Shown here: positions 51,904 through 60,615 of the stretch, piece by piece
Numbering within the stretch: the first letter of the stretch is position 1
Layout of the letters: every line of letters begins with the position of its first letter
Source of the DNA: UBA993 sp964485855
GTDB lineage: Bacteria; Bacillota; Dethiobacteria; DTU022
Direction of reading: 5' to 3'
Length of the DNA stretch: 64,000 nucleotides
Assembly: GCA_964485855.1 (NCBI GenBank)
Contig: CAZAKI010000001.1
Coordinates: 61,179 to 125,178, forward strand
Program-made: the position numbers and the translations under genes
Notes under the pieces: generated by a model
What the model saw: only the letters and a program-made list of their open reading frames with translations
The model's database searches: none
What the model was told of the DNA's origin: nothing

Positions 51904-53441
51904 TCCCCTTTTGATGCTCCTTGTTTTAGATCACGGTGATCAATTAAGCGCTTAATCAGCTTCGGCACTTCCCTTAAGGCCAGATTCTCGTAGCGCAAAA
52001 CAGTTAAAGCCAAACCGGCTGCAGCAAGAATTGTGATCAAGATTTTAAGCAAAAGGTTTATCAGCACCCCGGGTCCAAATATGGCGATTAGATAAATTAA
52101 AAATACTGCCAGTAATGGAATGCCGATCAATCCGGCCATGATTTTTCGCGGATAGTCAATCGGCCAGAGGCGCCTTGAAACAAGCGAATAACTAAGGGCA
52201 AAAAGCAGGTAGGAAATTCCGGTAGCTGCACCGGCTCCGGCAATACCGAAAAGCGGAATCAGCAAAGCGTTTAATCCAATATTAATTAAGGCTACCAACC
52301 AGCAGGCCAGCATGATGTAGGTCGTTTTGTTTTTAGCCATGATGGCCACCACGGAAACATGGGCGCTGGTAAAAAAAATGAAACCGGCGGCCAGAAAGGG
52401 AATGACCGCATAGGCCGCGTAATAGGCAGGCGGCACAAGCAGGATAATCACTTCCTGGGCCAGGGCTACAAAACCGGTGATTAGCAGACCCATTGCCGCT
52501 AAAAAAAAGACCATCGTCCGCACAAAGACCGTTGATGCCAACTGATTGTCTTCTTCAAACACTTTAATTCCATGTGGCAGCCATGACTGGCCGATAGCTG
52601 TCTGTAGCAGCATGATCACTGCCGCCAGTGAGCCGGCAATCGAATAGAGACCAACGGCTTCGAGAGAAGCCAGGCGGGCCAGCATCAGCCGATCGGCATT
52701 GCTGAAGAGCCAGAAAGCAATATTCATCGGCACCAGCGGCAACCCGAAGAGCAACAGCTGTTTCAGGAACTGCCATGAAAAGGAAAAACTTAACAGGTCG
52801 CGAATTACCCAGACACGAAATGGAATCATCAGGCAAAACGCAGTGGCGGCGCCAAGCAAAGCTCCGGCCACCCCAAGCTTGAAAAAAGCGACAAACAATA
52901 CACCCAGGCCGATGGTCAGGATCGCTGTTGCCAGGTTAAACAGGGCAAAAGCTTTAGCCTGAAAGCGGTTGCGCAGCGCCTGGGCTAAGATCAGATTCAT
53001 CATCATCAAGGGACTGGAAGCAAGTCCAATAACCCAGGCCACCCGGTAGCTTTCTTCACCCAGCATCCACTCGGATAACACCCGGTTAAACGGGAGCAAC
53101 ACGGCCACAACGACTATACTCCAGAGAGCCAGGAATGAAAACCAGGTTGCCGTCAGGGTCTGTTTTTCAGCCTCAGTTTTACAGAGAAAAAAATAGCGGG
53201 TATAAGCGTTGTCACCGCCAAGCAGCAGAATTCCGGTTAAGAATGTTACAAAAACGTTGATATAACTCCAGGCACCGTATTGGGCCGGATCAAACAGACG
53301 GGTAAAGATCGGGGCCGAGATCAGTGACAAGCCTTTAACCAACAAATTGCCGGAACTATACACGGCCACATCGGAAAACAGCTTTTTAAAATTAAAGCTG
53401 CCGGGCAGAGCAGCTTGTTTTTCTTCTTTTAATTGTTCCAC
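51900..53441 (-). CDS. Wzx-type polysaccharide flippase (MOP superfamily)
   Basis: An integral membrane protein of 513 residues with about 14 hydrophobic segments that flips lipid-linked oligosaccharide across the membrane. The N-terminal VAVYSSGNLLVKGLSLISAPIF and RLFDPAQYGAWSYIN segments are typical of the family. The start is GTG with AAGGGA 8 bases upstream. Its presence with the initiating phosphotransferase implies a Wzx/Wzy-type route, although no Wzy polymerase was recognised in the window; it may lie in the gaps or outside. Confidence 0.9.
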   Translation of the reverse strand: MEQLKEEKQAALPGSFNFKKLFSDVAVYSSGNLLVKGLSLISAPIFTRLFDPAQYGAWSYINVFVTFLTGILLLGGDNAYTRYFFLCKTEAEKQTLTATWFSFLALWSIVVVAVLLPFNRVLSEWMLGEESYRVAWVIGLASSPLMMMNLILAQALRNRFQAKAFALFNLATAILTIGLGVLFVAFFKLGVAGALLGAATAFCLMIPFRVWVIRDLLSFSFSWQFLKQLLLFGLPLVPMNIAFWLFSNADRLMLARLASLEAVGLYSIAGSLAAVIMLLQTAIGQSWLPHGIKVFEEDNQLASTVFVRTMVFFLAAMGLLITGFVALAQEVIILLVPPAYYAAYAVIPFLAAGFIFFTSAHVSVVAIMAKNKTTYIMLACWLVALINIGLNALLIPLFGIAGAGAATGISYLLFALSYSLVSRRLWPIDYPRKIMAGLIGIPLLAVFLIYLIAIFGPGVLINLLLKILITILAAAGLALTVLRYENLALREVPKLIKRLIDHRDLKQGASKGE

Positions 53442-53512
53442 CGTTTTTTCCCTTAACTCTCAGTTATTTTTGCCTGTCGCCTAAGCCGGGGGTTAAATCA
53501 GCGCTTTACCGA

Positions 53513-54265
53513 TCAATCAACAGCTGGAAGGTAGCTGAGATAGGTAGCAAAAAGCTTTTGTCTAAAATCGTCTCCTGGTTCTATCTTGAGGTCGTCCTGT
53601 AACTTGAGTTTATAAAAGTATAATTGATCGGCCAGTTCCTGCAAGCTAACAGCATAAGTTAGTGATGCGGGCAGTCGGTAAAAGCCGTCGGCATCCGGCT
53701 CCCCATCCCCCTGCAGCTGTGCAGTAAACGAATCGATCACGTCATCGATATAATAAAGATAGAGGATCTTCTGCGGATCGTGAATTTTTATCGGCAGATC
53801 GCGGGCGATGTTGTAACAGAAGGTTGCCACTACCGAATGCTGGTTGGGGCGGGCATAGCGGCCGAAGGTATTGGTCAGGCGGTAGATCACGGCCCGTGCA
53901 CCGGTCTCGGCTGCATGGGCTTTCAGCGCTTCTTCTGCTGACCGCTTGCTTGCACCGTATGCTGTCTCATCACCGGCCTGAATCGACGAACTCAGTAAAA
54001 CAGGACATCGGTTTCGATTACTTTTCAAAAACTGCAGCAGATTCTCGGTCAAGCCAATGTTAACCTCACTAAACTGGACTACATTGGCAGGTCGGTGCAC
54101 TGCCGCCAAATGATAAACAAAATCACAGTGGCGGGTAGAAGCTCGCAATGCTTCTATGCTTGAAGCACTGCAAAACTGATCTATCTTAATATCACCCATC
54201 TTTTGCAACTGCTCGATCAGATTTTTACCGATAAACCCGGTTGCCCCCGTAACCAGGACTCTCAT
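53513..54265 (-). CDS. CapF/WbjC-like nucleotide-sugar reductase lacking the C-terminal cupin domain
   Basis: CapF makes an intermediate of UDP-N-acetyl-L-fucosamine. Its N-terminal SDR half reduces and its C-terminal cupin half epimerises. This 250-residue protein matches only the SDR half: TGATGFIGKNL, LSSSIQAG, YGASK and a C-terminal LFATYLSYLP. It stops exactly where the cupin (MNVDDRGSF region) should begin; only 71 non-coding bases follow. Start at 54265, overlapping the capE-like stop (ATGA). Either the epimerase step is done by another protein or the product differs. Confidence 0.8.
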   Translation of the reverse strand: MRVLVTGATGFIGKNLIEQLQKMGDIKIDQFCSASSIEALRASTRHCDFVYHLAAVHRPANVVQFSEVNIGLTENLLQFLKSNRNRCPVLLSSSIQAGDETAYGASKRSAEEALKAHAAETGARAVIYRLTNTFGRYARPNQHSVVATFCYNIARDLPIKIHDPQKILYLYYIDDVIDSFTAQLQGDGEPDADGFYRLPASLTYAVSLQELADQLYFYKLKLQDDLKIEPGDDFRQKLFATYLSYLPAVD

Positions 54266-54983
54266 TGCTTCCGACCCCGCCATCCAGCCAGTTCATCCTG
54301 GATCACTCGTAGGCTCAACAGCTTATCTTTTATTTCTGAAACCGTTAATTGATTAGTATTATTAGAATTGTATTCCACAGCATTGGTCAATTTGTCAGAG
54401 CCTCTTTCAAAATAGATAGCATAATTCAAATCCCGATTATCAGCCGGAACCCGGAAGAATTCGCCCATATCAATAGCCTTGGCCGATTCTTCCCTGGTCA
54501 TTAGCACCTCAAAAGTCTTTTCACCATGCCGGGTGCCAATAAGGTCAACTTGATTATCAGCTTCGAATATTTCTTTTACGGCCTGGACCAAATCACCAAT
54601 GTAACAGGCATTGGCTTTTTTAATCATTAAATCACCGTTTTCCGCCATCTCAAAAGCGTATAGGATCAAATCAATTGCTTCATCAAGACTCATGATAAAC
54701 CTGGTCATCCGGGGATCGGTTACCGTAATATTACGTCCGGTTTTAATCTGTTCGATAAATAAAGGGATCACCGAACCGCGGGAACAGATGACGTTACCAT
54801 ATCTAACCCCACAAATTAAAGTTTGGGCGGCCGATACAGTTCGGGATTTTGCCGTAAAAACTTTTTCCATCATTGCTTTAGAGATCCCCATGGCATTGAC
54901 CGGATATGCTGCTTTATCGGTAGAAAGACAGACTACTTTTTTTACTCCTTCGGCAATGGCGGCTGTCAGGACATTCTCGGTCC
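54262..54983 (-). CDS. CapE/WbjB-like UDP-N-acetylglucosamine 4,6-dehydratase/5-epimerase (5' end lost in gap)
   Basis: The C-terminal 239 residues of an FlaA1/CapE-type SDR. Translation from the gap edge gives TENVLTAAIAEGVKKVVCLS, followed by TDKAAYPVNAMGISK, with MxxxK in place of YxxxK, then YGNVICSRGSVIPLF and GTRHGEKTFE, all family hallmarks. About 100 N-terminal residues including the NAD-binding motif lie in the missing sequence. It is coupled to the CapF-like gene, and the pair would start UDP-L-FucNAc-type sugar synthesis. Confidence 0.88.
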
Positions 54984-55083
54984 NNNNNNNNNNNNNNNNN
55001 NNNNNNNNNNNNNNNNNNNNNNNNNNNNNNNNNNNNNNNNNNNNNNNNNNNNNNNNNNNNNNNNNNNNNNNNNNNNNNNNNNN
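54984..55083. other. Assembly gap (100 N), true length probably at least 0.8 kb
   Basis: It cuts both the capE-like gene (about 100 residues missing at its start) and the preceding glycosyltransferase (about 200 residues missing at its end). The N run therefore understates the missing DNA. The flanks share no sequence. Confidence 0.95.
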
Positions 55084-55583
55084 TTGATAAACGCAAGATA
55101 ATCTTCCTCGGCAATCTGGTACGGCGCTTTTCGCGGTTTGTAAACATATTGGGCAATAGCCCGTGCTGCCGTTTTTTGCCCTGCCGTAATCGTTTCTTCT
55201 TCAACAGTCCTGGCGTAATAGAGAATTTGTGAGTCCCGCTTCTTAAAAGCCGCAGCAAAATTGATCAGTTCAGGATGATCGAAGATTACCAGCTCGGGTT
55301 CAAAATCCCGCTCAAGTAGGTACATCTTGGTATGCAGCAGCAGCCTGGAGCGATTAAATGTTCCGAGAAATGGGAGCGGCAGAAAATTAAACCCCGGATA
55401 GTAAACCGTCAGGTTCTCTTTTAAACGATCGATCCGCGGCAATAGATTGGCATTGAACCGGCCGAAAGGATTAATCCAGATGATGTTGTTGGCTCCGGAA
55501 AGCATCTCGCAGATCACCGGCAGCTCTCCCGGCTCTTCCCACCCGCTGCTGCTCACACAAAGGATTCTCTTGTCACTGATCAT
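55084..55583 (-). CDS. Probable glycosyltransferase, N-terminal part (3' end lost in gap)
   Basis: A 166-residue fragment starting MISDKRILCVSSSGWEEPG, followed by NIIWINPFG and ELVIFDHPELI. The pattern resembles the N-terminal Rossmann half of GT-B glycosyltransferases that bind the acceptor; the diagnostic C-terminal nucleotide-sugar motif is missing. The reading frame continues through the N run only by chance. It overlaps the GT2 gene stop (ATGA). Confidence 0.65.
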
Positions 55584-56548
55584 CGTGTTTCCCCCCTGAA
55601 TAACCGGATCGGTTCCCGTCGGATTAATTTTCGGACTGCCAGGACCAGGAAGTAGAACAGGGCCGGCAGCAGGTGATAGCGAGTTTTTAAAGGCATCTTC
55701 TGGAAGTGGCGGGAAACAGCCTGATAATCGCCCTGGGTCAGGCGGGCCAGCATGAACCCGACTGAATCTAGAACCAGGTTGTATTTAACCTGCTCCACTT
55801 CAAACCAGTTTAGTTTAACCCGATTATATTGGTCCAGATGGAGATAGCGAATCAGGTAAGCTTCGGCAAAGGTATCGCCACTGACAGTACTAAGCGCCTG
55901 TCCTGAACCACGGTGATACCCGATTGCGGTCAGGGGGCGGTGCACATAAGCCAGATCATAGGTGTTGAGCAGACGATAAAAAAGTTCGGCATCAGCATGC
56001 AGCAGATCGGTGCGGAATCCACCCAGCGCACGGTAGGCCTCAGGAGCAATTAAGACAGCAGCCGGTGAAAAAATGGCTGCCCGGGCTGCCGGATCGATCA
56101 GCATTCTTTTTAGGATCTGCGGGCCGCTGATCACATTTTCCTCTTCACTGAAGATTCCTTTTACCAAGCGGTCACCGTTGTAGTATTGAGCAGTAACCAG
56201 TCCAATCTGCTTACCTCGTTCTCCCGCTTCAACCATCGCTTGTAAACAACCGGGCAGCAAACGGTCGTCATCACCGATAAACTTGTACCAGCTGCTTTCT
56301 TTCTTGGCTGCAGCAAACCCTTTCGTGAAATTTTCCAGGCGGGATAAAGTCTTTTGGTTGCGAATCACCCTAATCCTCGGGTCGGCACTGTATTCTGTAA
56401 TAATCTCAAAAGTGGCATCAGTTGAGGCATTCTCGACGATCACAAACTCAAAGTTGTCGTAATTTTGTTCAAGAACACTCTCAATAGCCGACCTGATGGT
56501 AGCAGCCCCATTATAAACCGGCAGCAGGACACTAACCAATGGCTTCAC
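55580..56548 (-). CDS. Family 2 glycosyltransferase
   Basis: A 322-residue GT-A enzyme with VSVLLPVYNGAATI at the N-terminus, ENASTD, and FIGDDDRLLPG as the metal-binding DxD motif. C-terminal hydrophobic stretch near 295-306. It adds one sugar to the growing lipid-linked chain; donor and acceptor are unknown. The start is GTG with AAAGG about 9 bases upstream. It overlaps the following fragment gene by four bases. Confidence 0.88.
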   Translation of the reverse strand: MKPLVSVLLPVYNGAATIRSAIESVLEQNYDNFEFVIVENASTDATFEIITEYSADPRIRVIRNQKTLSRLENFTKGFAAAKKESSWYKFIGDDDRLLPGCLQAMVEAGERGKQIGLVTAQYYNGDRLVKGIFSEEENVISGPQILKRMLIDPAARAAIFSPAAVLIAPEAYRALGGFRTDLLHADAELFYRLLNTYDLAYVHRPLTAIGYHRGSGQALSTVSGDTFAEAYLIRYLHLDQYNRVKLNWFEVEQVKYNLVLDSVGFMLARLTQGDYQAVSRHFQKMPLKTRYHLLPALFYFLVLAVRKLIRREPIRLFRGETR

Positions 56549-56659
56549 ATTGCACGACCTTTCTCGTTCGGGCTTGACCGGTCAATCGATCCCAACGGCC
56601 AAAGATATAGTCAGCTTCTTGAACGCTTGACCGCAGGACAGTCTCTTCTAAGCAGCAGG

Positions 56660-56694
56660 CTAGATTTAACTAGTTACAAACTAGGCTTAACTAG
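56660..56694. repeat. Cluster of four CTAG tetramers with 10-11 base period
   Basis: CTAG occurs at 56660, 56670, 56681 and 56691, with TTAACTAGTT repeated twice. It overlaps the end of the glycosyltransferase gene and the first part of the 138-base interval to the next gene. No function is assigned. Confidence 0.5.
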
Positions 56695-57511
56695 TTGCAG
56701 GCTCCTGGTAAATATAGATAATTCCTTGCAACCTCTCCTGCAGATATTTTAAGGGTCGCTTACCCTCTTTTTTAATTTCCGGCCAGAACTTTAAGGTGCC
56801 GTAGATTGCGGCCGGCAAGGCCAGCCAGCCATACCGCCTGGCATCATAAGCCCCTTTGAAGATATTGTTTGATTCAGCGTACTGCTCCAGGGATTTAATC
56901 GTGCTGGTTGCTTCGTGTTCCACGATAAATTCGGGGATATACTTTACCTTCAAACCTGCCCGGATGCAATCATGGATAAAGACCGCTTCTTCACCAAAAC
57001 TATTCAGTTTGCTGCCCAAACCGAACCGTTCATCAAATTCCAGATTATGTTCTTTGAGCGCGCTTAACCGGACCGTTATCTCTAAAGTTGATAGATAGTG
57101 ATGACTTTCGTCATTGAGCAGGTAGTCAAACTGATAGTAATCCTTATATGGTGGTTGACCTTCAGGGGTGGCAATTTTGAAACAGGCCACTTCCAGCTTC
57201 TGATCTTTTTGATAAGCATCTAAGACTGTATCAATATCAGCTTCCCGGTAGCGCACATCATCATCAGCCAGAATCCCGATATCGCCATCCGCCAAGGCAA
57301 AAGCGTTGTTGCGGTTACGCGAAAGACCCCGGCCTTCAATCTGACCGATTATAATATCTTCGCGCTGCAAGGCTGGCGGGATAACGCGGAACTGTTCATT
57401 GGTCACCTGGTGCGATATAACATACTTTAAATCGGGCCGCCTGGGTAGCAGGATATTTTCAATCCTGTTAATCCCGGCATCAATGGTCGAAACTAAAAGA
57501 TTAGCGATCAT
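56687..57511 (-). CDS. Glycosyltransferase, GT2-like
   Basis: About 274 residues. MIANLLVSTIDAGINRI opens a GT-A fold in which GLSRNRNNAFALADGDIGILADDDVRY carries the nucleotide-sugar and DDD metal site. VEHEATST and a C-terminal GWLALPAAIYG segment resemble family 2 members with unusual N-termini. The start at 57511 is preferred over longer frames because it overlaps the rfbG end by only 11 bases and has GAAAGG about 10 bases upstream. Donor unknown. Confidence 0.78.
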   Translation of the reverse strand: MIANLLVSTIDAGINRIENILLPRRPDLKYVISHQVTNEQFRVIPPALQREDIIIGQIEGRGLSRNRNNAFALADGDIGILADDDVRYREADIDTVLDAYQKDQKLEVACFKIATPEGQPPYKDYYQFDYLLNDESHHYLSTLEITVRLSALKEHNLEFDERFGLGSKLNSFGEEAVFIHDCIRAGLKVKYIPEFIVEHEATSTIKSLEQYAESNNIFKGAYDARRYGWLALPAAIYGTLKFWPEIKKEGKRPLKYLQERLQGIIYIYQEPATS

Positions 57512-58499
57512 CCTTGAGAAACCTTTCATACCATGCAACAGTCCTGCGCAGTGCTTCATCAAAATCGAAAACCGGGCTCCAGTCCAGCAAGCGGCGGGCT
57601 TTGGCAGCGCTTAAGTACTGGTGTCTGATCTCTCCGGTTGCTTCACCACAGATAACCGGCTCAAGTTCCGAACCCATAATGGCAGTGATTTTCCTGACAA
57701 TATCCAGGACAGTTAACTGGATTTCGTTGGAAAAGTTAAAGGCCTCGCCGGCCAGTTCCCGATTTTCCGCCAACTTTTCGGCCAACAGCAGGTAAGCTGC
57801 CGCCCCGTCTTCGATATAGAAATAATCACGGATATATTCGCCGTCTGACCGGATCAACGGCTGCTGGCCTCGTAAAATTGAACGAATTGTACCTGGGATA
57901 ATCCGGTTCCAATTCAAATCGCCGCCGCCGAAAAAATTACCACAACGGGTAATGCTGACCGGTAAGTTGTAGGTTAAATAATAGCTGCGAGCCAGCAGAT
58001 CGCTGCAGGCTTTACTGACATCGTACGGGTAAGAGCCTTCCAGGGGAAAATCTTCACTATAGGGGAGACTGGGCTGCTGACCATAAGCCTTGTCGGAAGA
58101 AGCGACCACAATCTGCCTGATTTGCGGACTGCGGCGGCAGGCTTCCAAAAGCGTCCAGGTGCCCCTGATATTGCTTTCAAAGGTGGAAATGGGATTACGG
58201 TTGGCTATTGGCACAATTGTCTGGGCTGCCAGGTGAAATACGGTGTCAACTTCGTATTCACCCAGCACGCGTTCCAGCAGAGCCTGATCGGTAATGTCGC
58301 CGTTAACCAGGTTAACCTTTTCAACGCTGCCACTCCTGAACAGTTCCGATTGCGGTACCCGGTCGCGTAAAAGGCAGACGACAGCGGCGCCGGCTGCTGC
58401 CAGTTTTTTAACCAGCCAGCTGCCAAGAAATCCCGCCCCACCGGTCACCATCACCGGCCGGTCGCGCCAGAAGCTGCTTTGCTTTGGCAATTCTCTCAC
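57501..58499 (-). CDS. rfbG: CDP-glucose 4,6-dehydratase
   Basis: Converts CDP-glucose to CDP-4-keto-6-deoxyglucose. About 332 residues of extended SDR with VTGGAGFLGSWL for NAD, VVASSDKAYG and YPYDVSK (YxxxK), plus the dehydratase-typical CGNFFGGGDLNWNRIIPGT. The GTG at 58497-58499 is chosen because GGAAG lies 6 bases upstream and the start overlaps the rfbF stop; a longer frame would intrude 79 bases into rfbF. Its pairing with the cytidylyltransferase gene fixes the CDP-sugar reading. Confidence 0.92.
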   Translation of the reverse strand: MRELPKQSSFWRDRPVMVTGGAGFLGSWLVKKLAAAGAAVVCLLRDRVPQSELFRSGSVEKVNLVNGDITDQALLERVLGEYEVDTVFHLAAQTIVPIANRNPISTFESNIRGTWTLLEACRRSPQIRQIVVASSDKAYGQQPSLPYSEDFPLEGSYPYDVSKACSDLLARSYYLTYNLPVSITRCGNFFGGGDLNWNRIIPGTIRSILRGQQPLIRSDGEYIRDYFYIEDGAAAYLLLAEKLAENRELAGEAFNFSNEIQLTVLDIVRKITAIMGSELEPVICGEATGEIRHQYLSAAKARRLLDWSPVFDFDEALRRTVAWYERFLKDDR

Positions 58500-59263
58500 C
58501 AGATCTTCCAAGGCGCATCCCCGTTCTTCCAATAATTTTCCAGTATTTTCAGTTCCCGATAGGTATCCATGCACTGCCAGAAATCGTCATGCCGGTAGGC
58601 AACCAGCTGGCCGTCGGCGGCAATTTGCCGCAGCGGCTCACTTTCCCAGGGAACATCGTCTTTTATGTAGTTCAGGACATCCCGCTCACACACAAAAAAA
58701 CCGCCGTTAATCCAGCCTCCACCGGATAACGGCTTCTCAACAAATTCGCTGATTAGATCTCCCTCTTTGAAACTGATGCTGCCAAACCTGGCCGGGGGCC
58801 GCACTGCTGTAACGGTCACCAGCTTGCCATGTTCTTTATGAAATTTAAGCAGGTTCTGCAAATTGATATTGCATACCCCGTCACCATAAGTCAGCATAAA
58901 ACGTTCATCGGTCAACCAGTTTGTCAGGCGCAGCAACCGGCCGCCGGTATTGGTGGTCAGGCCGGTTTCGATTAAGTGCACCAGCCAGTCTTCGCTGACC
59001 TGGTCATGCACCTTGATCTTGCCGTCAGCCAGCGAAATTGATACCGACCCGTTCATTCTGAAATAATCGCCAAAATAACGCTTGATCAGCTCACCCTTGT
59101 AGCCAAGCGCCACGACAAATTCTTTAAAACCATAGTAGGCATAGTGCTTCATGATATGCCAGATAATCGGTTTGCCGCCAATCTCAACCAGCGGTTTTGG
59201 TCTCGTTACTGTTTCTTCTGCCAGCCGGGTTCCCAATCCTCCGGCCAAAATAACTACTTTCAT
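58496..59263 (-). CDS. rfbF: Glucose-1-phosphate cytidylyltransferase
   Basis: Forms CDP-glucose from CTP and glucose 1-phosphate. The 255-residue length is typical. VVILAGGLGTRLAEETVTRPKP is the nucleotide-binding N-terminus, followed by GGKPIIWHIMKHYAYYGF and YGDGVCNINL with metal-binding Asp. It heads the CDP-sugar pair with rfbG. A hairpin terminator candidate lies upstream, between it and the glycosyltransferase gene, so it may have its own promoter. Confidence 0.95.
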   Translation of the reverse strand: MKVVILAGGLGTRLAEETVTRPKPLVEIGGKPIIWHIMKHYAYYGFKEFVVALGYKGELIKRYFGDYFRMNGSVSISLADGKIKVHDQVSEDWLVHLIETGLTTNTGGRLLRLTNWLTDERFMLTYGDGVCNINLQNLLKFHKEHGKLVTVTAVRPPARFGSISFKEGDLISEFVEKPLSGGGWINGGFFVCERDVLNYIKDDVPWESEPLRQIAADGQLVAYRHDDFWQCMDTYRELKILENYWKNGDAPWKIW

Positions 59264-59365
59264 CGAAACGCCCCCTGCAGCGATCAGGCTCTGCTTTCAT
59301 TAACCTATTATTACCAGAAATGCAGTCTCTTAGCAAGCTAGCGGCCACTCCTTAAAAACTTGAAA

Positions 59366-59386
59366 CTCCCTCTTTCCTCGAGGGAG
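59366..59386 (-). terminator. Candidate terminator after the GT4 glycosyltransferase gene
   Basis: CTCCCTC and GAGGGAG pair around a seven-base loop, 26 bases after the gene stop. On the minus strand it is followed by TTTCAAGTTTTT. The stem is short, so the call is moderate. Confidence 0.45.
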
Positions 59387-59411
59387 AGGGTCGGGCTGAG
59401 GGGGAATTAAT

Positions 59412-60515
59412 CTACTGCTTGGCAACTTCCCTATATAGCTGCCAGGTTTTTTCAACCATTGTTTGTAATGAAAAGTATTGCAGGAATCTTTCCCGTCCTT
59501 TAGCACCCATCTGTTTCCTTAAGATCGGATCTTCAATTAGCGCACAAATGCGTTTTCTCAGTGCGCTGTAATCACCAGCAGGCACTAGAAAACCGGTTTC
59601 TCCGTCAATTAGAGCTTCCGAAATTCCGCCAACATCTGTCGCAATTACCGGCAGGCCGGCCCGCATCGCTTCTAAAATGCTAAGCGGGAACCCTTCTCGC
59701 CTTGAAGACAAAATGAAAATTGAGCTCTGCGCAAGCAGTCCTGGAACATCGCTGCGGGTCCCTAAAAAATTTATTTTACCTGCTAATGAACAGTTCCTAA
59801 CCAGCTTCTCAATCAATTTTTGCTTCGGACCATCACCCACTAAGTCCAGGCGCCACCGGTATTCGGTTAGCCCAATCAGGGCTTGAAGCAAAGTGTAGTG
59901 ATCTTTAGGCTTGGAAAAACGGGCTACACTGATTAAAATCGGCGGCTCACGATCCGCGGAAGCCAGGGATTTTAATTCCACATCCGGCAAACCATTATGA
60001 ACAATTTTTAGTTTTTCGGGCTTGATGACCTTTAGCCGTTTAGCAAGTTCGCACTCACTTTCTGCAACGCAAATTACCCGATCAGCTGCGCCTGAGGCGA
60101 TTTTTTCAGCAAACCGGTAACAGTAACCGGAAAACGAATGCTCACGGCCACCAAAGAGAAAGCCATGCGAGGTATGGATTACCGGTATTTTCAAAGCTTT
60201 TGCCGCTAAACGCCCGACAAATCCAGCCTTGTTAGAGTGGGTGGTCACCAGGTCGGGGGCAAGCTTCCTTAATAGATCTTTAATCTCACAAAAAGCTTGC
60301 AGATCTTTAACCGGATTTAGCGGATGAACCAGGTTTTTCAGGAGCCGCCAATCCACCTGCTGCTTATCCAGAGCTTCAAAAAGGGCGCCGCCATTACCTC
60401 CAGCCAGCACGGTAACTTGCTCGCCTTGCTCTTTTAAGGCAACCGCCAGATCGCGGACGTGGCTTTGCGCCCCGCCCAAATCATCAGCCCTTGTTATTAT
60501 GAAGACAATATTAAT
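59412..60515 (-). CDS. Family 4 glycosyltransferase (start lost in gap)
   Basis: About 367 residues of a GT-B enzyme. VFIITRADDLGGAQSHVRDLA at the N-terminus shows almost nothing is missing. THSNKAGFVGRLAAK, HTSHGFLF and the C-terminal SRREGFPLSILEAMRAGLPVIATDVGG nucleotide-sugar motif are clear. Only the first few codons fall in the gap. Related enzymes use UDP-linked N-acetylhexosamines or hexoses; the donor is not known here. The apparent fusion to UDP-glucose dehydrogenase is an artefact of reading through N. Confidence 0.9.
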   Translation of the reverse strand: MNIVFIITRADDLGGAQSHVRDLAVALKEQGEQVTVLAGGNGGALFEALDKQQVDWRLLKNLVHPLNPVKDLQAFCEIKDLLRKLAPDLVTTHSNKAGFVGRLAAKALKIPVIHTSHGFLFGGREHSFSGYCYRFAEKIASGAADRVICVAESECELAKRLKVIKPEKLKIVHNGLPDVELKSLASADREPPILISVARFSKPKDHYTLLQALIGLTEYRWRLDLVGDGPKQKLIEKLVRNCSLAGKINFLGTRSDVPGLLAQSSIFILSSRREGFPLSILEAMRAGLPVIATDVGGISEALIDGETGFLVPAGDYSALRKRICALIEDPILRKQMGAKGRERFLQYFSLQTMVEKTWQLYREVAKQ

Positions 60516-60615
60516 NNNNNNNNNNNNNNNNNNNNNNNNNNNNNNNNNNNNNNNNNNNNNNNNNNNNNNNNNNNNNNNNNNNNNNNNNNNNNNNNNNNNN
60601 NNNNNNNNNNNNNNN
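60516..60615. other. Assembly gap (100 N) between two nearly complete genes
   Basis: The flanking UDP-glucose dehydrogenase ends within a residue or two of the normal C-terminus and the glycosyltransferase begins within a few residues of its start. The true missing stretch is probably short. The flanks do not overlap. Confidence 0.95.

Noticed and set aside
57501..58574. Longer rfbG start at 58574
   Set aside because: It would overlap rfbF by 79 bases; the GTG at 58499 has a ribosome site and the usual start-stop overlap.
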